From positions 1,426,001 through 1,490,000 of the forward strand of contig JAHBWV010000001.1 of NCBI GenBank assembly GCA_019636845.1: a stretch of DNA of 64,000 bases. The letters are read 5' to 3'. A program made the position numbers and the translations under genes. How positions within the stretch are numbered: the stretch's first letter is position 1; each line of letters opens with the position of its first letter. Source of the DNA: Phycisphaeraceae bacterium (GTDB lineage: Bacteria > Planctomycetota > Phycisphaerae > Phycisphaerales > UBA1924). Shown one piece after another: positions 17,982 through 26,275 of this stretch. The notes under the pieces were generated by a model. It searched no databases and had not been told where the DNA came from. It was given only the letters and a program-made list of their open reading frames with translations.

Positions 17982-19712
17982 ATGAGTCTACTCGCACTTG
18001 CCTTGGTCACGATGACGGTTCTGGCGGTAGGGTATCTGACGTATGGCAGATTTATCGCGCGACAGTTTCGGCTCGATGACCGGACGACCACGCCAGCGGT
18101 TGCTCGTGCGGATGGGATCGACTTTGTTCCGACAAGGCCCTTTTACCTGCTGGGGCAGCACTTCTCCGCGATAGCCGCGGCGGGTCCGATCGTCGGGCCG
18201 ATCGTGGCGTGCCAGGACTTCGGGTGGCTGCCGTGTGTGCTGTGGATCTTGCTGGGAGTGGTTTTCATCGGTGCCGTGCATGATTTTTCTGCGCTCGTTG
18301 CGAGCGTGCGCCACGGGGCGCACAGCATCGCAGAGATCGCCCGCGCGAACATCAGCAAGAAGGCGTGGGCCGCGCTGGTTGCGTTCATCTGGCTGGCGTT
18401 GCTGTATGTGATCGTTGCGTTCACGGATGTCACGGTCGCCACGTTCACGAACAACGACGAAGAACTGGCGAGATTGGCTGGGGTGGAGTTCAACAAGGGA
18501 GGGGCGGTTGCAGCGGCCAGCGTGATGTACCTGTTGCTGGCGACCGTGATGGGCGTCGTGCAGCGGTTCTTCAGGTGGCCGATGTGGCTGCTGACGGCGG
18601 TGTTCGTTCCTGCCACACTTGGTGTCGTGTGGTTAGGGACGAAGATGAGCACACTTCTGCTGCTCGACGCGAAGGCATGGTACTGGATTGTTCTCGGGTA
18701 CTGTCTTGCCGCGAGCATGTTCCCGCTGTGGCTTCTGCAGCAGTCTCGGGGCTATCTGGGCGGATTTGTGCTTTACCTCGCGATCGGGATCGGATTGGTG
18801 GGGCTTCTCTTCGGGGGGTACCGCGTCGAGCAGCCCATGATTGCGCCTGGAGTCGGCTTCGATGGGCTCTTCCATTTCTTCGCGGGGGGTGAAGAGGTGC
18901 CGAAGATGACCACGATCCTCTTCCCGTTCCTGTTTGTCACCATCGCGTGCGGGGCGTGCAGCGGCTTCCATGGTCTGGTTTGCGGGGGAACGACGAGCAA
19001 GCAGATCGAGAAGGAGAGCCACTGCAAGCCAGTCGCGTTCGGCGCGATGCTCCTTGAGGGCTTTGTCGCGATCATCGCGCTCTCGACGGTGATGATCATG
19101 AGCGCGGAGCAGACCAAGGGTGTGCCGCCGGGCAGTATCTATGGTGACGGTATCGCTCGCTTTCTGACGTTGATGCTGGGTGAGAACGCGTTGCTGTTCG
19201 CCAAGACCTTCGGCGCCATGGCCGTCGCGACCTTCGTCTTCGATACACTCGATGTTGCGACGCGGCTCGGACGTTACCTGCTGCAGGAACTCTTCGAGGT
19301 TAAGGGGCGTGTCGGTGGAGCCGTGGCGTCTCTTGCGACAGTGGGGGTCCCCCTGGGGATTCTGTTGACCTCAGCACCGGGCAGCTATCGCGCCTACTGG
19401 ACGCTCTTCGGGTCATCGAACCAGTTGCTTGCCGCGCTGACGCTGCTCGGGATCACGGTGTGGCTCAAGCGGAATGGCAAGAGGTGCTGGTACACGGCTG
19501 TTCCGATGGTCTTCGTGATGGCGATCACTGTCACTGCACTTGTGGTTCAGGTGGTGCACGGGTTCCGAGCGGCGATCGGCGGCACGGGGGATTTCACGCC
19601 TGTCATCAATGGAGTGGTCGCGGTCATCCTTCTTGCACTCGCGGTGTTCTTTGTGTCGCAGGCGGTCACGTCGATCCGAGCGACTCCGCGTCATCAATCC
19701 GAAGCCGCATAA
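17982..19712 (+). CDS. cstA: carbon starvation protein CstA-type peptide/pyruvate transporter
   Basis: 576 residues with about 14-16 hydrophobic segments, an inner-membrane transporter of the CstA/BtsT family. Diagnostic stretches include RPFYLLGQHFSAIAAAGPI VGPI (family core), ACGACSGFHGLVCGGTTSKQ, and TFVFDTLDVATRLGRY. Members import pyruvate or peptides. It is shorter than E. coli CstA (701) but usual for the short CstA group. It stands as a single gene divergent from psuG and followed closely by the M28 peptidase lipoprotein. Confidence 0.92.
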   Translation: MSLLALALVTMTVLAVGYLTYGRFIARQFRLDDRTTTPAVARADGIDFVPTRPFYLLGQHFSAIAAAGPIVGPIVACQDFGWLPCVLWILLGVVFIGAVHDFSALVASVRHGAHSIAEIARANISKKAWAALVAFIWLALLYVIVAFTDVTVATFTNNDEELARLAGVEFNKGGAVAAASVMYLLLATVMGVVQRFFRWPMWLLTAVFVPATLGVVWLGTKMSTLLLLDAKAWYWIVLGYCLAASMFPLWLLQQSRGYLGGFVLYLAIGIGLVGLLFGGYRVEQPMIAPGVGFDGLFHFFAGGEEVPKMTTILFPFLFVTIACGACSGFHGLVCGGTTSKQIEKESHCKPVAFGAMLLEGFVAIIALSTVMIMSAEQTKGVPPGSIYGDGIARFLTLMLGENALLFAKTFGAMAVATFVFDTLDVATRLGRYLLQELFEVKGRVGGAVASLATVGVPLGILLTSAPGSYRAYWTLFGSSNQLLAALTLLGITVWLKRNGKRCWYTAVPMVFVMAITVTALVVQVVHGFRAAIGGTGDFTPVINGVVAVILLALAVFFVSQAVTSIRATPRHQSEAA

Positions 19713-19724
19713 CGGAGCACGACT

Positions 19725-21932
19725 TTGGCCAGATCTCACTTCATGTATCTCGTGCTCATCGTGTCGATCCTGTGCGTCACAGCGGGTTGCACCCCGAGTC
19801 ACCGCTCGATGCGGGCGACAGGATCCGATGGTGCGTCGCTGTCGTCCTGGCGTTCGCGCGAGAGAGCGGCGTACCTTGAGCGCGAGCGTGAGCTCGTGTC
19901 TATTCCATCGCGTGAGGAGCTCCTGCGGCTGCATCTGATGCTTGCCGAGGAGCCCCACGTCGCGGGAACGCCCGGTGATTGGAGGACGATCGAGCATATC
20001 GCCCGTACGTTCCGGGCCATGGGGCAGACTGAAGAAGGCCAGATGCTCGAGGGATGGAGTGTCGAGATCGAGGAGTTCTTTCCGCTGCTTGCTCGGCCTG
20101 TTCACGCGAGCGTCGAGATCCTTGGGGCCGGTGCCGATGGCGGGGATGTCTCGCTCGAGCTGCGCGAACGTCCTGTGCTCGGTGACCCGACGAGCGCAAA
20201 CCCGGATCCCCTGGTCACGCTCGCGTGGAACGCTTACAGCGGCTCGGGCGATGTCACTGCCGAGATCGTGTACGCGAACTACGCCACAAAGCAGGACTTT
20301 GAGCGTCTCGGCAGTCTCGGGATCGATTGCAGAGGAAAGATCGTCATCGCCAGGTATGGCGGCAACTACCGAGGATTCAAGGCAAAGTACGCGGAGGAGG
20401 CAGGTGCGGCAGGTCTGATTATCTACACAGACCCGGCCGATAGCGGATTTTCTCGGGGCGCTGTCTATCCGGAAGGGGGTTGGGCGAACGATTGCTGCAT
20501 CCAGCGAGGGTCCATTCTGACGCTCGGCTATCAGGGTGATCCGCTGACGCCCGGTCTCTTTGCTTCGGAGCATGCCCGTCGTCTTGAGCTCGATGAGGTT
20601 GCGCTTCCGAGGATTCCTGTTCAGCCGATCGGTTACGGCGCGGCGTCGGAGATTCTGAAGCGCATGAGCGGTCCTGATGTGCCGGAAGGATGGAGGGGTG
20701 GTCTGCCTTCTCGCTATGTCTTGTCGGGCGGCACCGATCTTCGGGTCCGTCTGGTGGTCAAGCAGGAGCGAGAGATCATGCGAACGGCGAATGTCCTCGC
20801 GCGGCTCGAAGGCTCGGGCTCTGCCGCGGAGAGGGCGCAGCACATGGTCATTGGCTGCCACCACGATGCGTGGGTGAACGGTGCGTCTGATCCGGCGTGC
20901 GGGACCATCGCGATGCTGGAGGCGGCACGGGCGATCACCGAGATCGCAAAGAATGGCTATCGGCCCCGTCGGTCGATCGTCTTTGCGGCATGGGGCGCTG
21001 AGGAGTTCGGCATCATCGGCTCCAGCGAGTATGTGGAGAAGCGTCGCGATGATCTGACGCGCAACTGCATCGGTTACATCAATCTCGACATGGCCTCGAT
21101 GGGGCCGCACTTCGGTGCGGCCGCCAGCCCTGAACTCAAGTCGCTGATCGTCGACTCATCGCGCGTGGTGCCCGCGGCACGCAAGCCGATCGGGACGAGC
21201 GTGTTCGATGAGTGGCTTGCGCGATCGATGCCGGCCTCAGAGGTCACCGATGAACGGCCCGAGAGCCCTCGCCTTGAGGAGCCGCCAATCGGTGATCTGG
21301 GCGGCGGTTCCGACCATGTTCCATTCCTGATGCACGCCGGCGTGCCGAGCATCAGTCTCGGGTCGAGCGGGAGCGCGGGAAACAGTTACCACTCGGTCTA
21401 CGACTCGCTGCCGTGGTATTGGCGAGTCGTTGGCGACGATTATGAGCCGGCCCTGATGATCACGCGGATGGCCTCGGTGATTGCCATGCGACTGGCGAGT
21501 GCGCCACGAGTTCCGCATGATGTCGCGCGTGCGTTCGACGAGTGTGCGGTCCGAATCCGTGAACTCGACACGCTCGCGGTCGAGAGGGGGCTCGCGCACC
21601 GCGCCTCGCCCGATGCCTGGGGCGTGCCGGGTCTCGGGCGTGCTTCACTCTCCGCCCAGCGGAATGCCAGCCGATTCGGCATGCAGCCGCTCGGTGTCGG
21701 CTCGTTGTCTACAGGGAGCAGGTGGGTCGTTGACGAGGGCCTGCCGGGCAGGCCATGGTTCCGCAACTGGTATGTAGCGACCGACGAGACCTCGGGATAT
21801 GCAAACTGGCTGCTGCCTGCGGTTCGTCGAGCCATCGAGCACGATGATCGTGAATCGCTCGATCAAGCGGCGAGTCGCCTCGCTGACCTGATCGAGTCCG
21901 CTTCACCACGCTCGTATGACCGTCTTGACTGA
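19725..21932 (+). CDS. M28-family zinc peptidase lipoprotein (glutamate carboxypeptidase II-like)
   Basis: 735 residues. An N-terminal hydrophobic segment ends in a lipobox (VTAGC), so it is probably a lipid-anchored envelope peptidase. A protease-associated domain (about residues 150-280) interrupts the peptidase, as in glutamate carboxypeptidase II. Co-catalytic zinc ligands are visible: CHHDAW and DPACG, AWGAEEFG (the Glu-Glu pair), NLDMASMG and GSDHVPFLMHAGVPS. A C-terminal helical region resembles the transferrin-receptor dimerisation domain. The TTG start at 19725 is favoured because GGAG sits 7 bases upstream; the next ATG is 19743. Confidence 0.88.
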   Translation: MARSHFMYLVLIVSILCVTAGCTPSHRSMRATGSDGASLSSWRSRERAAYLERERELVSIPSREELLRLHLMLAEEPHVAGTPGDWRTIEHIARTFRAMGQTEEGQMLEGWSVEIEEFFPLLARPVHASVEILGAGADGGDVSLELRERPVLGDPTSANPDPLVTLAWNAYSGSGDVTAEIVYANYATKQDFERLGSLGIDCRGKIVIARYGGNYRGFKAKYAEEAGAAGLIIYTDPADSGFSRGAVYPEGGWANDCCIQRGSILTLGYQGDPLTPGLFASEHARRLELDEVALPRIPVQPIGYGAASEILKRMSGPDVPEGWRGGLPSRYVLSGGTDLRVRLVVKQEREIMRTANVLARLEGSGSAAERAQHMVIGCHHDAWVNGASDPACGTIAMLEAARAITEIAKNGYRPRRSIVFAAWGAEEFGIIGSSEYVEKRRDDLTRNCIGYINLDMASMGPHFGAAASPELKSLIVDSSRVVPAARKPIGTSVFDEWLARSMPASEVTDERPESPRLEEPPIGDLGGGSDHVPFLMHAGVPSISLGSSGSAGNSYHSVYDSLPWYWRVVGDDYEPALMITRMASVIAMRLASAPRVPHDVARAFDECAVRIRELDTLAVERGLAHRASPDAWGVPGLGRASLSAQRNASRFGMQPLGVGSLSTGSRWVVDEGLPGRPWFRNWYVATDETSGYANWLLPAVRRAIEHDDRESLDQAASRLADLIESASPRSYDRLD

Positions 21933-21982
21933 TCAGGTGCATTGAGCGGGTCATGCACGTGAGGCGAGGTGTCAACGCGCAT

Positions 21983-22010
21983 TTGACATATGCAAGTAAC
22001 GGAATATGAT
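21983..22010 (+). promoter_or_regulatory. sigma-70-type promoter of the ArsR-type gene
   Basis: TTGACA at 21983-21988 and TATGAT at 22005-22010, 16 bases apart: near-consensus -35 and -10 boxes. The predicted transcription start (about 7 bases past the -10) falls on the ATG at 22016, so the mRNA is probably leaderless; no Shine-Dalgarno is present. Confidence 0.7.
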
Positions 22011-22015
22011 TGGTC

Positions 22016-22348
22016 ATGGGCAGGCCTTCATCTCACGCGGATGTATTCGCGGCCATCGCCGAGCCGAGGCGTCGGAGCATCATCGAGTTGCTGGGCCGCG
22101 AGGGCGAGCAGCCGGTGGGGGCGCTTGTGGTCGCCCTGGACCTGCCGCAGCCCGTTGTCTCGAAGCATCTGGCGGTGCTCCGTGAGGTGGGCATTGTTGC
22201 TGTGACTCGTCGCGGTCGCGAGCGGGTGTATCGACTGAGTCCGCGACAGCTGAAGGCGGTTCACGACTGGGTGAGCACGTTTGAGAAACACTGGACACAT
22301 CAGCTCGGGCGAATCAAGCGTCGTGCGGAGTCGCTCGGCAAAGAGTGA
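22016..22348 (+). CDS. ArsR-family transcriptional regulator
   Basis: 110 residues with a winged helix-turn-helix typical of ArsR-type regulators paired with SRPBCC genes (FAAIAEPRRRSIIELL, then QPVVSKHLAVLREVGIVAV as recognition helix, then RRGRERVYRLSP wing). It has no obvious metal-binding Cys cluster, so it probably senses something other than metal. Its stop overlaps a GTG of the next gene (GTGA); the two form an operon behind the promoter at 21983-22010. The pairing of ArsR-type HTH with an AHSA1-like gene is common. Confidence 0.88.
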   Translation: MGRPSSHADVFAAIAEPRRRSIIELLGREGEQPVGALVVALDLPQPVVSKHLAVLREVGIVAVTRRGRERVYRLSPRQLKAVHDWVSTFEKHWTHQLGRIKRRAESLGKE

Positions 22349-22365
22349 GCAAAGGGGTGCAGGCC

Positions 22366-22833
22366 ATGACCACGTCTACTCGGGCGGACCACATCGAAAC
22401 CTTGCGTATCGAGCAGGAGATCGAGATCAATGCCGGCGTGGAGGATGTGTACGCATCACTCCTTGCGATGCTGGGCCCGGAGAGTGAGATGCCCGACGGC
22501 TCGAAGTTTCCGATGGTCTTCGAGGCGTGGCCCGGCGGGCGGTGGTACCGAGATCTCGGCAAGGATACCGGGCATTTCTGGGGGCATGTGCAGGTGATCA
22601 AGCCGCCGCCGCACCCGAAGCCGCTCATCGAGATCACTGGCCCGCTGTTCATGTCGTATCCTGCGATCTCGCACGTTCAGTATCGCATCTTGCCTGATGG
22701 CGAGCGTTGCATCCTGCGGCTGACGCATCGAGCGATGGGGCTTATCGATCCTGAGCACGCGCAGGGCGTCCACGAAGGGTGGTCGTACGAGTTATCGAAG
22801 ATCAAAGAGAAGGCGGAGCGAGTGCTCGCGTAG
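22366..22833 (+). CDS. SRPBCC (AHSA1-like) domain protein
   Basis: About 155 residues with the SRPBCC helix-grip fold pattern: IEQEIEINAGVEDVYASLL at the start, FEAWPGGRWYRDLG and GHFWGHVQVIKPP in the middle, and a long C-terminal helix (GWSYELSKIKEKAERVLA). Such proteins bind hydrophobic ligands or act as Aha1-like factors; the ligand is unknown. The ATG at 22366 is preferred for its upstream AAAGGGG; a GTG at 22345 would overlap the ArsR stop. Confidence 0.85.
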   Translation: MTTSTRADHIETLRIEQEIEINAGVEDVYASLLAMLGPESEMPDGSKFPMVFEAWPGGRWYRDLGKDTGHFWGHVQVIKPPPHPKPLIEITGPLFMSYPAISHVQYRILPDGERCILRLTHRAMGLIDPEHAQGVHEGWSYELSKIKEKAERVLA

Positions 22834-22936
22834 ATAGCGGCCGGTCTGGCGTATGACGCAGAGCGATCTACGCTGCTTGTGCTACTGCTACACTGCCCGC
22901 ATACGCGTGCGGGGTGATCACCGAAGGAGCAATCGA

Positions 22937-23305
22937 ATGGCATACGTCGATGGATTCGTGATTCCCGTTCCCACCAAGAACCTTGCTGCGTACAAGAAGC
23001 TCGCGAAGGTCGCGAGCAAGGTTTGGCTCGACCATGGGGCACTCTCGTACTACGAGACCGTCGGCGACGACATGAACATCAAGGGCATGGTCTCTTTCCG
23101 TAAAGCCGCCTCGTGCAAGGCGGGTGAGACCGTGGTCTTCGCATGGATCACGTACAAGACCAAGGCGCATCGAAATGCGGTGAACAAGAAAGTCATGGCA
23201 GACCCCCGAATCGCAGCGGCCATGTCGAAGGGTGATGTGCCGTTTGATTGCAAGCGCATGTGCTACGGGGGCTTCAAGGTCATGGTGCAAGCCGGACAGC
23301 CGTGA
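22937..23305 (+). CDS. DUF1428 family protein
   Basis: 122 residues, recognisable as DUF1428 (YbaA-like) by MAYVDGFVIPVP at the start, VWLDHGALSYYETVGDD, and DPFD-type C-terminal block (KGDVPFDCKRMCYGGFKV). The fold is a ferredoxin-like alpha/beta barrel; no activity is established. The ATG at 22937 follows GAAGGAG. It is the last recognisable chromosomal gene before the integrated element. Confidence 0.9.
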   Translation: MAYVDGFVIPVPTKNLAAYKKLAKVASKVWLDHGALSYYETVGDDMNIKGMVSFRKAASCKAGETVVFAWITYKTKAHRNAVNKKVMADPRIAAAMSKGDVPFDCKRMCYGGFKVMVQAGQP

Positions 23306-23438
23306 TCAGGAGTTGGAGCGTCTCTCTGAGACCGTCTTGCTCAGCAACGATTGCTGCTGACTGCCATCACGCGCGTCTTGATCCATGTACAGCCAGAGAG
23401 GGCCAGGATGAGTCTGCAAGCAATTTGCCCCGACACGT

Positions 23439-23496
23439 GAAAGCCCTTCGACGTGCTCTTCGAAGGGCATGATCTCTCGAAAAGTCGGGGTGACAG
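23439..23496 (+). repeat. left attachment-site-like direct repeat
   Basis: 58 bases; 46 match the right copy at 63713-63770. The first 30 form a hairpin (GCCCTTCGA / TCGAAGGGC, loop 7) with 28/30 identity, and the last 15 (AAGTCGGGGTGACAG) are identical. The last part is the complement of a tRNA 3' end. A second TCGGGGTGACAG lies at 23641-23652. Confidence 0.7.
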
Positions 23497-23890
23497 AATC
23501 GTGCTTCGCAGCGCCCTCGCTCCGCGCGGGCGCGAACCGTGCGACCAGCGTTCTCGCTGCGCTCGCCCGCGGTCGCAGGTTCAATCGTGCGACTCTATTC
23601 ATCAAGCAACCCCTCCGAAGCGGAGGGGTCGCTTGCCGAATCGGGGTGACAGTACACCAATAGAACTTTTCTTGGAGGGCGTTAGGGTATGGGAGGTGGA
23701 AATACGCCGTTTGCTGAGCGCCAAGGCGGTTTTGGAAGGTTGAGGGATACTGGCAAGGCCGACAGGCACCGACGCAGTGCGTCACGGTGATTGCCCGTCT
23801 ATCGACATTGCCGGATCGGGGCGAAAGAGATGTCGAGCGGTCTCCGACCCTGGTCACGTCGCTGCTCGCGTTGTCCGCGTGGCGTGGCAA
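23497..23890. other. non-coding left end of the element
   Basis: No convincing gene. It contains an imperfect inverted repeat (GAACCGTGCGACC near 23538 against GGTCGCAGGTTC near 23570), a strong hairpin ACCCCTCCG-AAG-CGGAGGGGT inside 23604-23634, and a further tRNA-end-like TCGGGGTGACAG at 23641-23652. A frame continuous with the left repeat stays open to 23743 but its composition does not look coding. Confidence 0.5.
23604..23634. repeat. strong hairpin near the left end
   Basis: Stem AAGC-A-ACCCCTCCG / CGGAGGGGT-C-GCTT with a 3-base loop, seven bases before the second tRNA-end-like motif. It could be a terminator or a recombination-site arm; no T-run follows. Confidence 0.6.
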
Positions 23891-24445
23891 CTAGCCAATT
23901 CGTTGCCACCTCGGTAAGGCCGACCGCAACGATGGCACGCACGTCGGACCCACCTGCGCGTTGGGTCTCGTCCAATCGTGAAGAGTCTTCGCGGCAGTGG
24001 TGATCTGCTCGGCATCAACGGGGGGCTTGTCCGCATCTCTATCCGATTCCTGAACTGTTTGTCCAAGCAGGCACTTGATCCAGGTCTCGACGTGCCACTT
24101 TGGAATGAGGATTACGATGGGCTCGCCTATCGCGACCTGGGGGTAGCCCGCTTGTGCAAGTTCCGCTTGCAATTCTTGCTCTCTCACGTTCGTGGTCAGA
24201 TTATCAGCATCGGTGACCACGACGAGCAAACACGAAGCGCGTCGGCCAAGCGTTTCGCGACACTTGGCAACCTGCTCCGGAAAGTGCTCTCGGACATACT
24301 GCGAGCCGCATCCTCGGTTGCCGGGCAGCGCAATAAACTCGAAGCTGCGATACTCGTGACCGCATCGGAGCAGGTAGCGCCTCACCAAGTTCTGGTGCTC
24401 TTGATCTTCGGCTAGCACGATGATCTTCGCAATCCGGTCAGGCAT
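23891..24445 (-). CDS. TOPRIM / DUF4276-like nuclease partner of an AAA ATPase
   Basis: 184 residues. The N-terminal strand and acidic residue (IIVLAEDQEHQNLVRRYLL, Glu13) and the later VVVTDADN (Asp79, Asp81) match the Glu...DxD layout of TOPRIM-type domains in RloB/DUF4276 proteins. The start at 24445 overlaps the stop of the upstream ATPase by 8 bases, so the two are coupled. ATPase plus TOPRIM pairs of this sort are usually phage-defence nucleases; the target and the exact family are inferred. Confidence 0.68.
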   Translation of the reverse strand: MPDRIAKIIVLAEDQEHQNLVRRYLLRCGHEYRSFEFIALPGNRGCGSQYVREHFPEQVAKCRETLGRRASCLLVVVTDADNLTTNVREQELQAELAQAGYPQVAIGEPIVILIPKWHVETWIKCLLGQTVQESDRDADKPPVDAEQITTAAKTLHDWTRPNAQVGPTCVPSLRSALPRWQRIG

Positions 24446-25547
24446 GCTCCCACCCCCGGGCGACAATCTCGGCGGGGGTCAATGTGGTGTCGGCCGGTGG
24501 AGCAAACGATCGCACCCGAGTAGGTCCCGCGTCCATTCGCTCGATGATCACACCATTACGCGAAGCAAGCTGATTGAGAAGCTCGGGGTGGTGCGAGGCC
24601 AGCATTACTTGGGAGTTGGTGTCCGTTCCACGGTCGGTTAGGCGCAGCAACCACGGCTGAATTTCCGCGAGAGCGACGAAGTTGTCAGGTTCGTCGATGC
24701 AGAGCGTGGCATTGTCCGTCAGAGCACAATGGAGCAAGGTGTACAAGCCGACAAGCGCCCGCTGCCCATCAGACAGCTCGGCAAACCCATACTGTTGAGA
24801 CTTGCCTTCGGAACCTGTGCGCAAAGCCACTTGCAATACGCGAGTTCCACTCGGTGGTCCCTTCAAGTCCAATCCCTCAAAGCCGCCGATTACGCCTTGG
24901 AGCGATGCTCTCAGTTCGTCCGTAGCCGCACTGCTGTCCTGACGGAGATGCCGATACCACTCGGCAAAGTTTGAGAGGTCCGGCAATGGATAGATTGCTT
25001 CCTTTGCCGCCTCCGATTGCATTCGCTTCGGATCGACCTGCACGCAGAGCACCTTCTCAAGCCACGACTTGAACTCCATGAGCTTCTTGTTATCGTGACG
25101 GGCTTCAATCTCTGCTAGAAACGACCGCTTTGGAAAGAACTCGAACTGCGTCCGATCCTCAAAACGATCGTTGTGCAGGTGCACAACGCCGTCCTCAAAC
25201 AGGTAAAGCGGCTTGCCACTAAGCGACAGCCTCTCCCTCTTGACGCGAGGGCGCAGCGGCCGTCCAGATTCGTCAACAACCAGTTCGTACGTGAAAACAC
25301 CGGACTTTCCCTTCACGTCCAGTTCGAATCGCTGGTCGGGCAGGTCTTGCCACCGTGTGCGGGTCTGCCCCACGAGCCTGTCCTCGCATGTTTCGCCCCG
25401 CGCCGCAAAGTCCCGGATCAGGGCAAGAACTTCAAAAACAGTGGACTTTCCAGCCCCGTTGTGGCCCATGAGCAGTTGCGTCGGCCCTGGCCGAAACTCG
25501 AAATTCACGAGGCACTTGTAGTTGTCGCAGTACAGGCGGGTCAGCAT
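24438..25547 (-). CDS. AAA/OLD-like ABC-type ATPase
   Basis: 369 residues. N-terminal LTRLYCDNYKCLVNFEF and Walker A (GHNGAGKST, residues ~28-36) are typical of AAA_21/OLD-like ATPases related to RecF/SMC. The C-terminal half has the signature-like ELSDGQRALVGLY, Walker B (LCIDEPDNFVA) and a His-containing ASHHPELLNQ switch. There is no TOPRIM in this chain; the partner gene downstream supplies it. Together they look like a split OLD/RloAB-like defence module. The ATG at 25547 is chosen because upstream residues do not look coding. Confidence 0.85.
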   Translation of the reverse strand: MLTRLYCDNYKCLVNFEFRPGPTQLLMGHNGAGKSTVFEVLALIRDFAARGETCEDRLVGQTRTRWQDLPDQRFELDVKGKSGVFTYELVVDESGRPLRPRVKRERLSLSGKPLYLFEDGVVHLHNDRFEDRTQFEFFPKRSFLAEIEARHDNKKLMEFKSWLEKVLCVQVDPKRMQSEAAKEAIYPLPDLSNFAEWYRHLRQDSSAATDELRASLQGVIGGFEGLDLKGPPSGTRVLQVALRTGSEGKSQQYGFAELSDGQRALVGLYTLLHCALTDNATLCIDEPDNFVALAEIQPWLLRLTDRGTDTNSQVMLASHHPELLNQLASRNGVIIERMDAGPTRVRSFAPPADTTLTPAEIVARGWEHA

Positions 25548-25660
25548 GATGGGGATTGTACGGGGGGATGCGGCATCAGGCCCTCCATGGGTCAGAATCG
25601 TGATTCCGTCGGTTCGGCCACGCGTCACGGATCAGGGCGACGGCTCCGAACTGGAGTTGT

Positions 25661-26275
25661 CTATCGGTCTGCGGCAAACGAAACCTGCTCGTTGGGGATA
25701 GAGGATGAGGTTTGGAGCGGGAGATGGGGCGCGCCTCCTGCTCCATCAATCTGGTGGGTTTGGATCGCGTTTAGGATCGCATCCGCGACCCCGGTTGGAA
25801 CGAGGCTGGTCGTGTCGATCAAAGTCTCGAAGGGCTGGGCACCGACGATCGATTCGTGATTGATCCGCATCGCAATCGGGATGTCGCGAAATGCGTCCCC
25901 GTCGCGGTCGGTGATCCTTTGTCGCAGCACTTCGTCGGAAGCATGCAGAACCGCCACGAACACCCGGCTTTGCGGGCTTTCTTCTCGAAAGGTGGCAAGA
26001 AAGCCGTCGATCTTGTCGCCGCTGAATGTGTCCACCAGAATGACGGGGGATTGACCAGAGTGAATGAAGCCCGCGGCGAGCTTGGCTGAGAGCTTCAGGA
26101 GGCTTCGGTGCTCCGCCTGATTGGTCCAGTCCACGAAGGTCACCATTTGGCGCAGTGCGTCCACCTCGATGCGCACGCCCGATGGAAAGTGCGGCGCGAG
26201 GAGCTTCGCCGTGGTGGATTTTCCAACCCCGGGAGCACCCTTCAGCAAAATCAGGTCGGCGGATGGGGTCTTCAT
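25661..26275 (-). CDS. P-loop kinase-like ATP/GTP-binding protein
   Basis: 204 residues. Walker A (LLKGAPGVGKSTTAKLLA) at residues ~10-20 and a lid-like Arg region (LRQRITDRDGD) suggest a small-molecule or toxin-type kinase of the zeta/gluconate kinase-like P-loop group; the substrate is unknown. Start at 26275: its ATG overlaps the radical SAM stop (ATGA). The last ~25 codons run through repeat copy 1 (25685-25750), so the C-terminal tail is encoded by the repeat and may be an acquired end. Confidence 0.72.
   Translation of the reverse strand: MKTPSADLILLKGAPGVGKSTTAKLLAPHFPSGVRIEVDALRQMVTFVDWTNQAEHRSLLKLSAKLAAGFIHSGQSPVILVDTFSGDKIDGFLATFREESPQSRVFVAVLHASDEVLRQRITDRDGDAFRDIPIAMRINHESIVGAQPFETLIDTTSLVPTGVADAILNAIQTHQIDGAGGAPHLPLQTSSSIPNEQVSFAADR
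25685..25750 (+). repeat. 66-bp cassette-border hairpin repeat, copy 1 (most divergent)
   Basis: Begins CTGCTCGTTGGGGATAGAG and carries the stem GCGGGAG / CTCCTGC (one G-T pair), then CATCAAT. It is clearly related to copies 2-4 but has several substitutions. It lies in the 3' end of the kinase gene, at the border with the AAA/TOPRIM pair. Confidence 0.75.

Noticed and set aside
19413-21110. 565-codon minus-strand frame opposite cstA and the M28 peptidase
   Set aside because: Arg/His/Asp-rich shadow; both plus-strand genes are unambiguous families.
23453-23743. 96-codon frame at the left end of the element
   Set aside because: As a stand-alone gene it has no start signal and an Arg/Ser/Pro-rich composition; it is only of interest as a continuation of the recombinase frame after excision.
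23891-25547. AAA/TOPRIM pair as Gabija
   Set aside because: Gabija has an OLD-type GajA with fused TOPRIM and a UvrD-like GajB helicase; neither arrangement is seen here.
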